The notes below the pieces were generated by a model, which saw only the letters and a program-made list of their open reading frames with translations, was not told the origin of the DNA and ran no database searches. Position numbers and translations under genes: made by a program. DNA of 64,000 nt from the NCBI GenBank assembly GCA_036971715.1, contig JAVHJL010000009.1, forward strand, positions 1,054,001-1,118,000, in the 5' to 3' direction. Source of the DNA: Arthrobotrys musiformis (lineage: Eukaryota; Ascomycota; Orbiliomycetes; Orbiliales; Orbiliaceae). Below are positions 1 to 12,449 of the stretch, piece after piece (the first letter of the stretch is position 1; each line of letters starts with the position of its first letter).

Positions 1-1432
1 GTAAAGGGTAGAGACATCTGCTAACCCCCCTGACTTTTGGTGTCAGAAGCTTTCCAACTGAAATCTTTCCTGACCCTATCACATTCGACAAACTTGTGTG
101 TTCGAGTCCTTTCTGGTTCACCCGCATAATCCTTCACACACCTACGTGCCGGCGGACCCAAAAGAGCGTTCAGCTTCCCTTTGCAGATCCCACTTCTTTG
201 ATGTGATTCTAACCCCGGCTTCGCAAAATCAGACTGCGACAGCTAATCCCGTCTCAACCTTCCTGACAGGAGGAGTAGATAGCAACATACCTAGTTCGGC
301 GCTTCTAGACTGAAATATGTCCTCCGTTCCTTGGATTCATTTCTCGTCTTCCGAGAATGATCTGTTGACGAGGTAGGTACCAAGGTGGTGCTTACCCCGT
401 CTTTCTTCTAGCTTCTCCAAATAAGAAAAGAAAAGGGAGGAAGAGGGGTGCTCAGAATTTAAAACCGTTTGAACCCGAGATCCTGACAGCCTTCCCGTGT
501 GTCCCTCATGTCTTATCCAGGCCACTTGTACATCAATGATTTTGATTCGATAAGTCAGACCTGGTAGTAATTCACACCGAGGATTGACTTCAGGCAACAA
601 ATCGTTTTTTTCTCTTTCCCCGTATCCGGATATTTGCTATCCAAACGTGCCACTAGATACTTGCGGATCCTAGGATCCTATTGAAGTATCCTGATACTGG
701 TCTCATACCCGGGCGGTACAAAGACCTGATACCCCATATCAATACCAAAAGGAAGTCCGTTGAAAATCATAGATTAATGAGCATATTCTACCTTCGATCA
801 TTCACCTGTGCCTTCAAAATCCTTCCCGGCCCGGGCCAATGTCGACCCTCAAATTCGCGTATCTTGAATACTCCTTGTCTCCTGCGAAGGATACCCTCCC
901 ATTGCATGGAATCCTCACCTCTGCCACTCGTAGACTTCCCGTGGCTTGATTATAGAAGCCCTAGACTCACCCAAAGGGTTGAAAGCCGCAAAAAGTCTGT
1001 GCCTGAATCTGCGAGGCTAAAAGAAGCAGAATAGGTATGCACGCACACAGAAAATCACTCATGTGAGATGGTGTTAAGGTAACCCATCCGGCCGCCACGA
1101 ACTGCACAACCTCATCATTTTGCTTTTGGAGACTAGATTTTAGTAGTTTTGCCACCGTTGCACATTGACGCCCCCAGCTGCAATACCTTGCATATAGCCT
1201 TTCTCTTTTATCGTTCTGCCGTAGCCTCCCCTCCAATCGCTACAGAAAGATGCAAGTACGGAAGCACTTTGCCATCCCCATACCTTATAAAAATACCTTT
1301 ACCTTGGATTTTCCCAAATCCGAAGATCGAACAAGTAGATATATCTATATTAAAGTTTAGTTTTCTCCTCTCGTGTATGCAGGTTAATGTCTATTCTGAG
1401 GCACGAAACCCGCTTAACCACGCCTTTCGCCT

Positions 1433-1458
1433 GCGCATGCACATGTGCATGTGCATGT
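1433..1458. repeat. short alternating GCATGT repeat
   Basis: A 26-base run of alternating purine and pyrimidine built from repeated GCATGT/GTGCAT units. It is a simple sequence repeat outside any gene. Confidence 0.8.
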
Positions 1459-3430
1459 AAAAATAACATGGGAAACAGGTCTTGTAAAAACTTCTCTATT
1501 TCTGCAGAGGGGTGGGGGGCAACCTACGCTCCATTAGGGAGTCATGTTACTTCGGGTTCTATGCTCATGTCGATGTCATGAGGCACAAATTTCAACTCGG
1601 CTTTGGTTCAGGAAAATCAACTTTCGCCGGCGGGTATTGGTGCCTTGCGAGAGGTTCGACGTCTAGAATGCAACACGAGGTTGGCTAGCAAGCTCGCTAC
1701 ATCCTAGCTGACCAGAATGTGATTGCTACATGGAGGCTTCCATAGCTGAGCGAGCGATTGTCGTTGGAAGTTTCACTTCCCACCCGTTCGTATGCTTTGC
1801 CGGACGGCTCCATGGAAACATCGTGTCATGACTAAAAATCTCCGAGATTTCACTAAAACCGTTCAAACGGTCATAATGTTACCTAAAGTGTCTATGCATA
1901 CGTATTAATCAGCGGAAAGGCCGGAATTAACGACGAGAGGGCCCAAGTGTATTATTTTACGAACACCTTCAGCTAGCTATGCGCTGTTTGGTCAACCAAT
2001 CAAGACACTATTCTTGACGGCTCTTGGCCGGTCGTGCACTTGTATACCCCTCTTGCGCAGTTCTGATGCCTAAGTATACCATACAAGAGCTGGAGAGAAG
2101 GCGTCGAGCCTTGGGCCCAAAGTTCGGTCCTACTTTGTGCGGTCTGGGACGCCTGTGGCCTTCCGAACGTCTGGGAAGGAGGCTACGGTCTGGGTACAAG
2201 ACCAACCTCGGGCGGTGATATCATGATTCTCTTAAACGACCTATAGACTTATGAAAGACCATCCTCTGCCGGGTCCAGCGGGTTAGCTTACGAACTTTCC
2301 TTCTTTCTTCTCTCGTAATTACCAACATCTTCGATTCGAATTGGTCCAACTTTCACAGCTCTTCCTTGGCTAGCTTATCACACGGATAGCGCTAGAAGGG
2401 GAGAAAGAAGAGTTCTGGTCCCAACTAGCTCAAGCTATGCAACTAGTACCTGCCTCAAGACTTCGTAACGGCCGCAGAAGCATCTATGCAGATATGCACC
2501 TGCATGCGTGTACGGAAACATACATACTTGCAGGTCTTGGTTGAACCAGCCCAAGCTAGCGCCGCTAACAGATAGCAGCACGATCGATATCGATCGAGGC
2601 TACTTGCACAAGCCTATATCTTGCGCTAAAACTCCAAGGTCGAGGTATCCATGACTCGGCCCGAGACCCAGACTAATCTAATAAACGGTATTAAACAAGA
2701 CCCTAGTCGAATTGCCATAGGACCCCTCAGCTTCAGCTGTATTAATGAATCGGATATCACAATAATCACAGCCAACGATCGACGGGGTAGTATCCGCTTT
2801 GTGAAGTCTAGGTGACGAGCCGGGCATTCCCTGCTAGCGATAATATAATCCCAACATCCGGAATCCAACATGAATAGTAAACATTTTATAAAAATTTGTC
2901 GATAAGGCGGCTGATGTTAATTCCCCGCTTTGTACCTACAGGGGGGCTTTTTAAAATTTTGTAAAATCTGAAGCTTGGTGAATATATGCCTTTAAATTAT
3001 TGTTTCACAAGCTTCCATCAACGCATTGACCGTTGCTCAATGACGCGCGACTAGCCACACGTGCACACCCAAGATACTAAGGTTGGTACCTAGCTGGTTT
3101 CTTCAAAAAAAAAAAAAGCCTTTTAGGTAGAATCGGGTATAGTGATAAACTTCACGCAATGAATGCTCTTAGATGCCAATTTTGCTGTTGTCTACATGTA
3201 TCGAGCATATACCCACAAAATTAAAATGTGGAGAAGGATTTCATCCCGCCCTCCCAGCCGCCTTTCCATCGGTGTTGGGGCCTGCATGAATCGTGTGCAC
3301 CACCACGCACCCTCGGAATATCATCCGCAAAAAATCCAACAAAAGTTCGCAATGGGAGACTATGCCCTAAATAATTGACATTTAACATTTGCATTCAAAA
3401 TCCCTTGCAGGCGAGAAAGCGGAAAGAGGC

Positions 3431-3493
3431 ACAAAGAAAGAAAGAAAAGAAAAGAAAAGAAAAGGAAAAGAAAAGAAAAAAGAAAAAAAGAAG
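3431..3493. repeat. polypurine (GAAAA)n tract
   Basis: About 60 bases made only of A and G on the plus strand, mostly GAAA/GAAAA units. It is intergenic, and the lysine/arginine-rich frame through it is a product of composition. Confidence 0.85.
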
Positions 3494-5057
3494 ACATGAG
3501 ATACCACTAAAGAATATAGCTTGTGCACACACAAAGTCTCTCGATTATCTCAGCTGATCAGTCAAATCGACAGGCCGACAAGCTACAAAGAAACAATATG
3601 CATTCCAATTAATCGTGTAGTTAGCAGCCAGCCAATTCGATGTTGATTAGCTCAAGCCCGGCTACGAACGCCTCTTTACCACCTCTCTAGCTAACTAGCT
3701 CGAGCGCTCCCTCAATCGCCACCGTATTGCATGAATATTGTGCCTCACAAGCCTCAGAACCCAAGCCCAGATCATACTCATCCTCCTGCGCAAATATAAT
3801 TGTTTCTCCACATCTACAATTTTCAAACAAACCTAGAAAAGTAGATTTTCCTCATTCTAAATAACTCCTGCCCGAATATAACCAATGAGGATGCATACAT
3901 TCTATTCTATTAATGCGTCCTACCTGGCACATGGGATATTATAAGACCTCGTGGACTGTTAAGGGTGCACCTAAAACAATACTCGTATTTCGTTCCGACT
4001 AAAGGTGGATGCATGTTTTCTATAGGTTGTGGATGCTTCGAGGATATATTTGCATACAATCGTATTCTTAACGCGCGGTATCAATATATTGAGTCCCACT
4101 ATCGAATTTCCGGAGGTGCCGTTGATCGTAATGGAGCAGTACCTGAAGACGTCGATGCGGAGCCAGACCAGAGGGCTACCGGTACCCGGTACCAGTGTAG
4201 TGTCTGGCCATGACACGAGCCCCCCGCTCCCCACCCCCTTGGACCACGATCAAGAAGTTGCCTCCCCAGGCCCTCGGCACTCGAGGTTGGACAATCCCAA
4301 TGATCGGATGTCAATGCTAGGGACTGCACGACTGGTTTAATTAAAATTAAGACCGAATTCATAGAACCCAATCGATTAGCGACTGAGCTCACCTCAGATC
4401 GCGAGCCGCGGCAAAGAAACTACCTGAGTCTGTAGCTAACTAGGAACAGCTCTGCCATCCGGATATAGAGTGTTCTCAGAATATGTACCAATACACCTAG
4501 TAAACTGTGCCGTGGAAGTTGTGGTTTCTAGTACTAGCCCAATATAAGATAATCCTACCTCACGCTTTCACTCCGAGAATATCCGGATTTATACCGTCTT
4601 GATTTGCATTGAGCTTTCTGATACCATATTATGTTACAACGGAAGGGTTGTCCGTGCGTATAGCATACGCGCTGCAGGTATCAATAAGTGAGATGTCTTT
4701 TTGGTAGAACAACAATCCATATATAAAGTCGTCTCTAGCGGGTGGGCTGGGTACGACACAACGTCCCCAGTCGGAATTCATATCGTAAACTAGGTGCCGC
4801 TCTGAAGCTTCCCGTATATATAGCGCTAGGATACAGAATCCAACAATTACATTCGTATATCACGCATACTCTCCATCGATGCCAAAATGCCAAACAAGAA
4901 GTCAATGAAATATCTCTAGCTATGCAACAAATTGAAACCGAAACAAAAAAATGACATGTATTTCAAAAGAATCCACATGTATACTAGTAACATACCCTCC
5001 CGCTAAAGCCATCCAAGTCCAATAACCAAAGTAAAAGACAAGCATCCATCACAAATC

Positions 5058-7465
5058 TTACACCGAGGGTCTAGATCTCGCAAAACACCCTCTAATTCCC
5101 CCCCTCTGTCGAACCAACACCGCAATCTCCTCAATCTTCCTCCCCAACTCCTCCCTCAACCCTTCGATCTGCGCCGTCAAATCCCGTACAGTCACAACCC
5201 CAGAATCCCCACCTTCCTCATCAACCGCCCCTCCATACCCATCTTCATCCCCTTCCCCTCTAGATGACCACGCAAACCTACCTTCCAAAGGTCCCGTACC
5301 CGGCGTAGGCGGCGGTCTATCCCTCTCCGCCCTCCCAGAAGTCCATTTCTTCCCATTATCCCCACTGTTACTCCCACCGTTATCGTCGTGTTTCCCACTA
5401 CTCCCGCTGCGCTCTATCAATGCCCCGACCTGGTTCCTAAGATCTCGCTTATCGACCGCTGCTTTTAGACTACTCCTAAAGCTCTTCTGGCCTCCGATGG
5501 TGAATACTTTATCCCTGAGACTATCCCCTTCCATCCCCCTCATACGCTCGTATAGGATAATAATCGCTACCAATGGGAAGTGTGTTGCTTTCAGGAGTTT
5601 GATGCGCAATGCGCGGAGATGGGGTGCGGGGAGGATTAGTCGTAAAGGACGGACAGCGAGGGAGAGGAGGTTGAGAGGAGGTTGGAAGTATGTTAGTCGT
5701 GATGAGGAGGTGGCGGATTCAAGAACAAAAGTGGAGAACATGAAGAGGTATTCTTCTCTTTATATTCGTAGGTATGTGAGCACTAGTGTAGATATAGAGG
5801 AGTTAGGAGTGTATCTTACCTCGCGTTACTCATCACCACACTCAATGAATTGCTAAGCAGTGAGATCAAAGAAGTGATGAGGAGAATATTCGTCATGGTA
5901 ACAAATATCAACTACCCAGCCCCAGAATAGTCAGCCACATCAAATCTTCACAAATATATTAGGGATTAGTGGAAAATGGAGGGAAAACCCACCATCAAGG
6001 GCGCCCCCAGAACTGGCGAAATCCTCTTCATCATATCAAACCCCACAAAACTACCCCCAAAGAACACCTTAATCAACAACCAAGTCATATCCCCCAAACT
6101 GAAAGTATCCCTAGCCAGCAAAGTGAATGTCGTCAAAAAACCCAAGTACAGAATAATCACCAACGCCAAGAACTTGATAAAATCCTTCGTCATCTGCCTC
6201 AGCGCCGGTACCAACGTTCCAAAGAAAGGAGTGAGCGAGAACATCGAGAATATCCGCGGCAGCAATAATAGTGCCTCCAGCGATAAAACGTCAAACGACG
6301 TATTAACCAAATCCGCATCGTGCTTCGCCAGCCCCACCACCCGGAAAATGAAGAATATCGTATATATGATAATTATCAAAATATCCGCCCAACTCCAAAA
6401 GTCCGCCGCGTAGAACAAGGCACCAGCATCGGTAACCTGGCTGACCTCCTCGTAGCAGAAACTCAAAAACATCACGTTCAGACACCACTCTATCACGCTG
6501 ACTTTATCCATATTCCTCTCCACCAGAACTCCATAGTACAACGCCAAAAACATGACGTTGAAGCATGCCTCAAACACACGTTGGTACCGGGGGACGCGGA
6601 GCCGGCAGTAGGGGTCCGTCTTTCTGGGATTGTAAAGCGAAGCCCGTTTCTGAGAATCGGTGCGCAGGTCTTGCCAAAATACTATACTACCATCCCAAAT
6701 ACCATTCACGACGTTCTGAACGGTCCGTTGGGACAGGAATTTCTTGGCATCGCAGACAACAGCCAGCTCAAGGGTAGAGAGTCCAGCAAAAGCGTGTTTC
6801 GCAGGGGCACCATCGAGATCTCGGGGGAAAAATCCGGAAGAATCTTCGAGCAAGGGACTCGATTCGTTCACGTTCACGGCAGACGGACGACGGGAGTCCG
6901 CAGATAATGCCTTGGAGTCATTGGGGATTTCGTAGCACAGATAGTCGATTACTTCGGTGAATTGGTTCAGATGGGCACAGAACCGCCAGGCAACAATTTC
7001 GGCGGCATAACCACGGGATTCGTTGAGTCCGCGGTCATCATCCTCGTTGGCAAAGATGGCTTTACAGCAGAGTAAAGCAGCAACAATCGCGGGGTGGTGG
7101 CAGTTTTGAGAGAGGGCTGTGATCAGGGGTCGTAGACGTGTGGAGAACGTGGTAGTCCGTAGCTGATCGAAAGTGAAAGGTGTATCAATGATATCGACAA
7201 AGTACGCTTGAAGTTTATAAATCTAAAAACAAAAACAAATTGACCAAAAATTTTCGTTTTAAAAAGTTAGAGAGAAAAAAAGTCCAAAATGCTGTCGCAA
7301 TTACGTAAAAGATGAGAATCTCCACTTTACCAGGTCTCCAAGCGATTCGTCTTGACGGATGTCTAGTTTAGGTGCAGCTTTTGCCGCAGCTGCAGCCACA
7401 GCTGCCGAGTCAGCGGACGGCATTTGAAGCGGCGGCGCTATCGCGACTCTTCTGGCGGCGTACAT
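5058..7465 (-). CDS. YVC1-like vacuolar TRP cation channel
   Basis: Four exons (7465-7331, 7222-5993, 5911-5820, 5757-5058) give 718 residues, and all splice phases fit. An N-terminal cytosolic helical region precedes a block of about six to seven hydrophobic segments. The last membrane helix is completed only by splicing exon 2 to exon 3, and reads into the LLSNSL and EEYLF stretch seen at the end of fungal YVC1 membrane domains. The C-terminal tail is rich in Gly, Asp and Ser and ends in a short helix. Yeast Yvc1 is a vacuolar, Ca2+-activated, stretch-sensitive cation channel of about 675 residues that releases vacuolar Ca2+. Start: the ATG at 7465 opens the frame, with a short Ala-rich leader. 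The introns use GTAAAG, GTGGGT and GTAAGA donors. The family call is solid; vacuolar location is inferred from the family. Confidence 0.85.
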
Positions 7466-8165
7466 TTTGATACCGACGATGTGTACATGGTTTGAGAAGA
7501 AGAGAGGTAGAAGATTCGATTGTTGGGGAAAGAGGAGAAGGAGAGGAGATTGTGGCTGGAAAGATGTCACAGGACGGTCAGAGGCAGAGACAGAGCTCTA
7601 CTGCTAGAGGCGGGCCCAGACCCCAGATCCATCGGATTGTGGAGAACGCGCAAACCCCAAACCCTTTCAATGCACGTCCTGCATGACATCACGGGAATGG
7701 AATGCCAACTGCAACATCGCAGCATCAAATCAAATCGAATCGAATCAAATACACGAATTGCAGGCAGCGACAGTAAAGCAAGGCCACCGCGTCCCAAAAT
7801 ATCTCGGAGAACTTGCTACTTGGTCATTTGTACTACCATGCAAGTATGACAATAGGAAAAGTATGTATGACAAGAAAACATGGAAAAAGCCGGCTAGATA
7901 ATACATTCTTCGTCAATACTTATATCGAAGGGGAGAAAAGAAAGCGAGGAGAGGCAGGAGACTAAGAAGAAAAAATTAGAAATTAAATAAAAGGAAACAT
8001 CCATCAAGACGCCAGTAGTTCGCCAGTATAGTCGCAATCAAAAGCACAAAAAGAAATATATAAAAAGCACACCCCCAATGCAAGCATCATATCGTATCAA
8101 GCTTTTCAACCATGCATGTCCACTTCTAGCCCCTCCCCTCTGCGCCACCGTGTGGATGGACACCC
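7466..8165. other. intergenic: YVC1 promoter side and ULP1 3' side
   Basis: No gene is supported. The stretch contains the presumed promoter of the channel gene to its left and the 3' flank of the SUMO protease gene to its right. Confidence 0.55.
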
Positions 8166-10403
8166 CTATACAGCTTTCAGATCTCCCTTCATCAATTCCA
8201 CCTGCATCATCCTCCGAATCGTCGGGATATCCTTTTGCGAGAAATTCATAACCCCAGCTCGAGCGATGACTTCGGCCGTTTTGCAAAGGAAGACCCCGCA
8301 ATCATATCCATTACCCTGTTGCGGGGTCTGATCTCCGAGATAAAGGTTCTCCCACTCGCTGTCAATGTACTTGCCGCCGACTTCGTTCTTCATCCAGTCC
8401 CTCAATGCCGAAATGGGATCCCAATTCCCCGCTAACGAGTCGTAATACTCGAATCGTTTCTTCTCGACGTTGACGAATGCCAGCGTCCAGTGGAAGTTCC
8501 GGTGTATTGGGACGATAACCCCTCTCAGCGCTAGAATCTGCTCTCCTGCCGCACCTTGTCTCTTCGCCCATCGTGCCACCCGTTTATATCCGTGTTCCTT
8601 GAAGGTGGGATAAAATAACGAACTCATAACGATCATTTTCTGCGTGCCGTCCTTGTTCGCCCGTTCCTTGATGAGGTGGAGGTAGGAGTTGATGACCTCA
8701 TCGTTCAACCAACTGGCGCCACTTAGTGTATTTAAGTTCCGTGGGTTTATCGGATTCCCCGCAATGTTCCTCGATTCTATCAGTTGGTTCGGATGACTAA
8801 GAAACTTTTGAAGTTCGTGGAGTGTCTCGTCTGTGATCTCTCGTAATATTTCCTGTTGCGGTTTCTGTACAAAAAACCATGAGTATTGGAATGGCAAATG
8901 CCCACGCGGAAAATATCTAACACATACCTCAATCGTTCTCATTCGTTTTATCTGTTCGTCGATAATCTTTTGCCTCTCCACCATTTGAGTATAATTCTCA
9001 AATCCATCTACTTTATTTTCCTGCAGCTTTTGAATAAGCAGCACCAGACTTTCTCCATCAAAGCTATCGCCCGACGTTGCTTCCTAGTACACGAAAATCG
9101 CATTAGTGATGCCATTCAGAAAAAACAGTGCGGTGGCAACCCAAAGAAATACCAACCTTCTTCTCGAGCCACGGCCTCTTCTTTGTCGCGAGGTCCCTCG
9201 AAACCCTGAGGTTGGATTGTTCAATCCTCATTGACCTTGTCGGCGTAAATGCAGCGGTCCTTGCCGTTGATCCAACTGAACTTCTAAAAGATCCAACAGA
9301 ACTTCTAAACGATGCTATGCAATAAATTAGCCGAAATCGTTTACGAAAGGTTCATAATTCTGTCCCCAAAACTTACCATTCAATGGCATAGACGGTGGAC
9401 TATACTGGCTGGCATCCATCCACCGGCTAGGCCCTGAGTCCTTCAGGCTCCTGTACGGAGTAGAAGTCTGCCTCCGACTCCTCACGCTCATCGACATCGG
9501 TGTCGCAGACCTCTTGTTAACTCGACTACTATTACTAAACAGCGATTCCCTAAAGTATGATATCGAGCTGGTCGACTTCGGTTGCTGCATTGCTCTCTCC
9601 CGCCTCGCCAGGGATTTTGCAAGTTGGGCTTTCCCCGACGGTACAGGTGTAGCCCTCAAAGGTCCTAGCGACGGCGTTTGCGACTGTTCCCTCCATTTCG
9701 ATTCGACGAACGCAACTAACGACCCCGGTTCCGACGTTCCATTTTCAAGCACCGAAGGACTTGTGTTCGTAGTAATCATTGTAGCTGTAGTTGTAGGGGT
9801 AGACGCGATCGTAGCTGTAGTAGAACCCGATTGTTCGGCAATATGTTTCGATCCTGTAGCTTCGATGGTCTCGGCCTTTCCTGTTATCACCGTCGTCTGT
9901 AGCCTCGATTCCCGCACCCCACCATTAAGCCGTGGCTGTTGTTCATCGTCGTCTGGTGGGGTATGATGCCGCCGCCGTTTCCTGGAGTTCCCTTCGAATT
10001 TCGATGTATACCCAGCATCCTGCCTTTCCTCCACCAGGTCCTCCTGAGCATCGGCCTCATTTTTGCTATCGCTCTTATCGCCGAACCAGACTAGTAAGAA
10101 CCCAATTAGCAAAACCCAACCTACAAGCCAAAAGAGAGAGAAGCTCTTACGCCACCCCTTCAAAAGACCCCCAAAACCTAACATGAGTTCCTTGATAAGC
10201 GAATCCTCCTCCTTCTTTCCCCCCTGCCGTGATGGCGGCTGCGGCTGCGGCAACGGTGCTGATATCGATTCCGTAACCCCGGCTCTATCGTCCTTCCCGT
10301 TCCCGTCGGAACTAGCGCTACTGGCGGATGATGAAGATGAACCTGAAGATGTGCTGCTATCGTCCCGCGCCGTCGATATCGTCGTATTCGAGGATTCAGA
10401 CAT
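8166..10403 (-). CDS. ULP1: Ulp1/SENP-type SUMO protease with N-terminal membrane segment
   Basis: Four exons (10403-9377, 9314-9157, 9083-8928, 8864-8166) give 679 residues. The C-terminal C48 peptidase domain shows the expected catalytic set: His about 572 in FHWTLAFVN, Asp about 589 in YYDS, Gln in TPQQGNGYD and Cys about 636 in GYDCGVF. A WLNDEVINSY motif starts the domain. Ulp1 enzymes process the SUMO precursor and remove SUMO from targets, usually at nuclear pores. The N-terminal half is low-complexity (Ser-rich, then Pro/Gln) and carries one strongly hydrophobic stretch at about residues 88-107, which is odd for Ulp1. An in-frame ATG 36 bases upstream at 10439 would add a hydrophobic leader. 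I chose 10403 because its N-terminus is acidic and Ser-rich. The third intron, 63 bases long, has no stop in frame. A Ulp2-like enzyme is less likely given the domain's position at the C-terminus. Confidence 0.88.
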
Positions 10404-12449
10404 AACCAAAACCAAAAGAAAAGGCCAGAACCCCTCCAACCGGCTCTGGGGGAAAAATTAAAATAGCCCTTGTTCTTTTTTTTTTTCGTTTCGCCTGGCC
10501 TTGCAACCTTCCTTTCTTCCTTTCTATAATTCGCTTCAGCTGCGGGTTGGTGGCGATGAAACAAATAGATAGGTACCCGCAAACTCGTCCCTTATCAGCT
10601 CCTGGCTTTTTTTTGTCGTCAGAGCACCCAAGAAGTGGTTCCCATTTAAAAATCCGAAGTAGGTGTCGACTCTATCCCCGTCGTACAAGAGATGAGCAAG
10701 AAAGAAGAAAGGATGCCTGCGTTTTTGTCGAAGTGATTGACCGGGCGCTAGATCGGGAAGGATAAACGACGATGGATGGATGGGAGTATGCGGCGGCTGA
10801 CTGACCCTGTCGCTGCTGAAACGAAGAACAATCACGGGATAATTTAGTTCAGGTACTCCATAGCTGGGAATAAAAAAAAACCAGCGTCTGATACCCAGCT
10901 AACTATTACTGTCGCGCGGGGTTGGGAACTGCGAAAAACAAACGGATGAAAAGAGAAGCATACCAATTGAGGGAAGCAATCGGAGGGCTCACTAGAGCTG
11001 TGGAGGCTGGCCGTCGAAGAGGAAGGAATACAAGGGAAAGGAAGGGAGTTATATGCAAGCTTGTTGACGTGGAGTGGCGATGTAAGTGTATCTGCGGCTA
11101 TGATGGAGATGCTCGGGAAGGGTTGGAATGGATGGAATGGGAGGAAAGTGCGAGAGAGGTGAAGCAACAGCGCTCAGCGGCTGCGATTTCCGTTTCGCGT
11201 TTGAACAAAAAAACAAACGGCCGCCCAAACTCAACACATCTACCAACGCTATTCCAACGTCACACTAATGCACTGGAGCTATCCTAAGTGGCAGTTATCT
11301 CCTTGTTTCTTACTAGTTAGGCTTCAATTTAGCAATCTACCTAGTTCTATTTATCTTAATGGAACATTCGAGTTCCTTCAGTGAGCTAGCTAGCTACTTA
11401 AATTGTATGATCGAAAGAAGTATCCATATCACATTGCTAAGTAGGTATATATCGATATCGAATCGAATCAATGTCAGCAGAGTGCTAGGTAGAGCAAGCA
11501 TTGAGAACATAGCTAGCAGCAGAAATACAACAATCCCAACGCACACCCCAACTTCGCTACCATATCCCAAGGAGCATCCTGACCCCGAGGATTTGAGATC
11601 GGTATGCAGCAGAACACAGACTCCCATTGCAGAAGACTAGTTGCTTAAGGGACCAGGTATACCAGGTAATCTATTATAACTTCACCGGGCTGGTGGATAG
11701 CTCACTAGTTGAAAACTTATATAAACCAAGTTCGGAGCCAGTGAATTTTAACCAACATACCCCCAAACCGTGAGACCACCCCAAACCGTGAGACCACCCC
11801 AAACCAATATATAAAAAAGGCCAAAAGAATAGAAAGAGGACATGGTCGCAAATATCTATAAACCCCACTTTCTAGCCCGCAAAAACACTCAACAATCCCT
11901 TATACCAAAAAATGATAATGATGCTTATCTCGTAAATCGCTCGTTGTCATTAGATACCCTGGCAATGATGGTGATGATAAGGTGATGAAGGTATGCGTAT
12001 GCCAGCTGCAGATAAATGTATGTAGTAAGGGTAGAGGGAGGTAGAGATTAAGAAAAGAGAGAAAAAACACGACGTCGGTGGCTAAATACTCCAACGCCAG
12101 AACAAAAGGAAACGTTCGACAAAAGAAACAAAAAAGAGCAGGCCGTTTCCAATATACAGTTTCAAACAAAATTTCCGTACAAAAATCCGTCAATGTGAAT
12201 GCGAGACGTTAAATGTTAATGGTTTTTGCAACGAGATGGGAGCGCAGAAGGAGAACAAGCGAGTATGCACACCTAGCCGCAGACACTAGCCATCGCTCGT
12301 CCTCATACGGTGTAAAAAAGAAAAATCATAAAAAAGGCCCTCCCATCATGCACCATCCTCCATGAATCTTTTTTAGTCGCAAAAACAAGGAAAAGAAGGA
12401 AAACCCCCCACGCCACCGAGAAAAGAAAGAAACAACCCCCTTGTCGCTA
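10404..12449. other. intergenic stretch with an 18-base tandem repeat
   Basis: It lies between the divergently facing promoter side of the SUMO protease and the 3' end of the arrestin gene. I see no coding region; short frames here have no family resemblance. It includes a tandem repeat at 11761-11805. Confidence 0.55.
11761..11805. repeat. 18-base tandem repeat, 2.5 copies
   Basis: The unit CCCCAAACCGTGAGACCA is present two and a half times without mismatch in an intergenic region. Confidence 0.9.

Larger units (their letters stand above)
1..5057. other. gene-free stretch
   Basis: No reading frame here looks like a known protein or joins across plausible introns into a longer one. The stretch holds only short frames, a CATG-rich alternating tract at 1433-1458 and a polypurine tract at 3431-3493. 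I recognise no transposon protein or long terminal repeat. Confidence 0.6.

Noticed and set aside
3375..3557. Lys/Arg-rich frame on the plus strand
   Set aside because: Caused by the polypurine tract; no start context or similarity.
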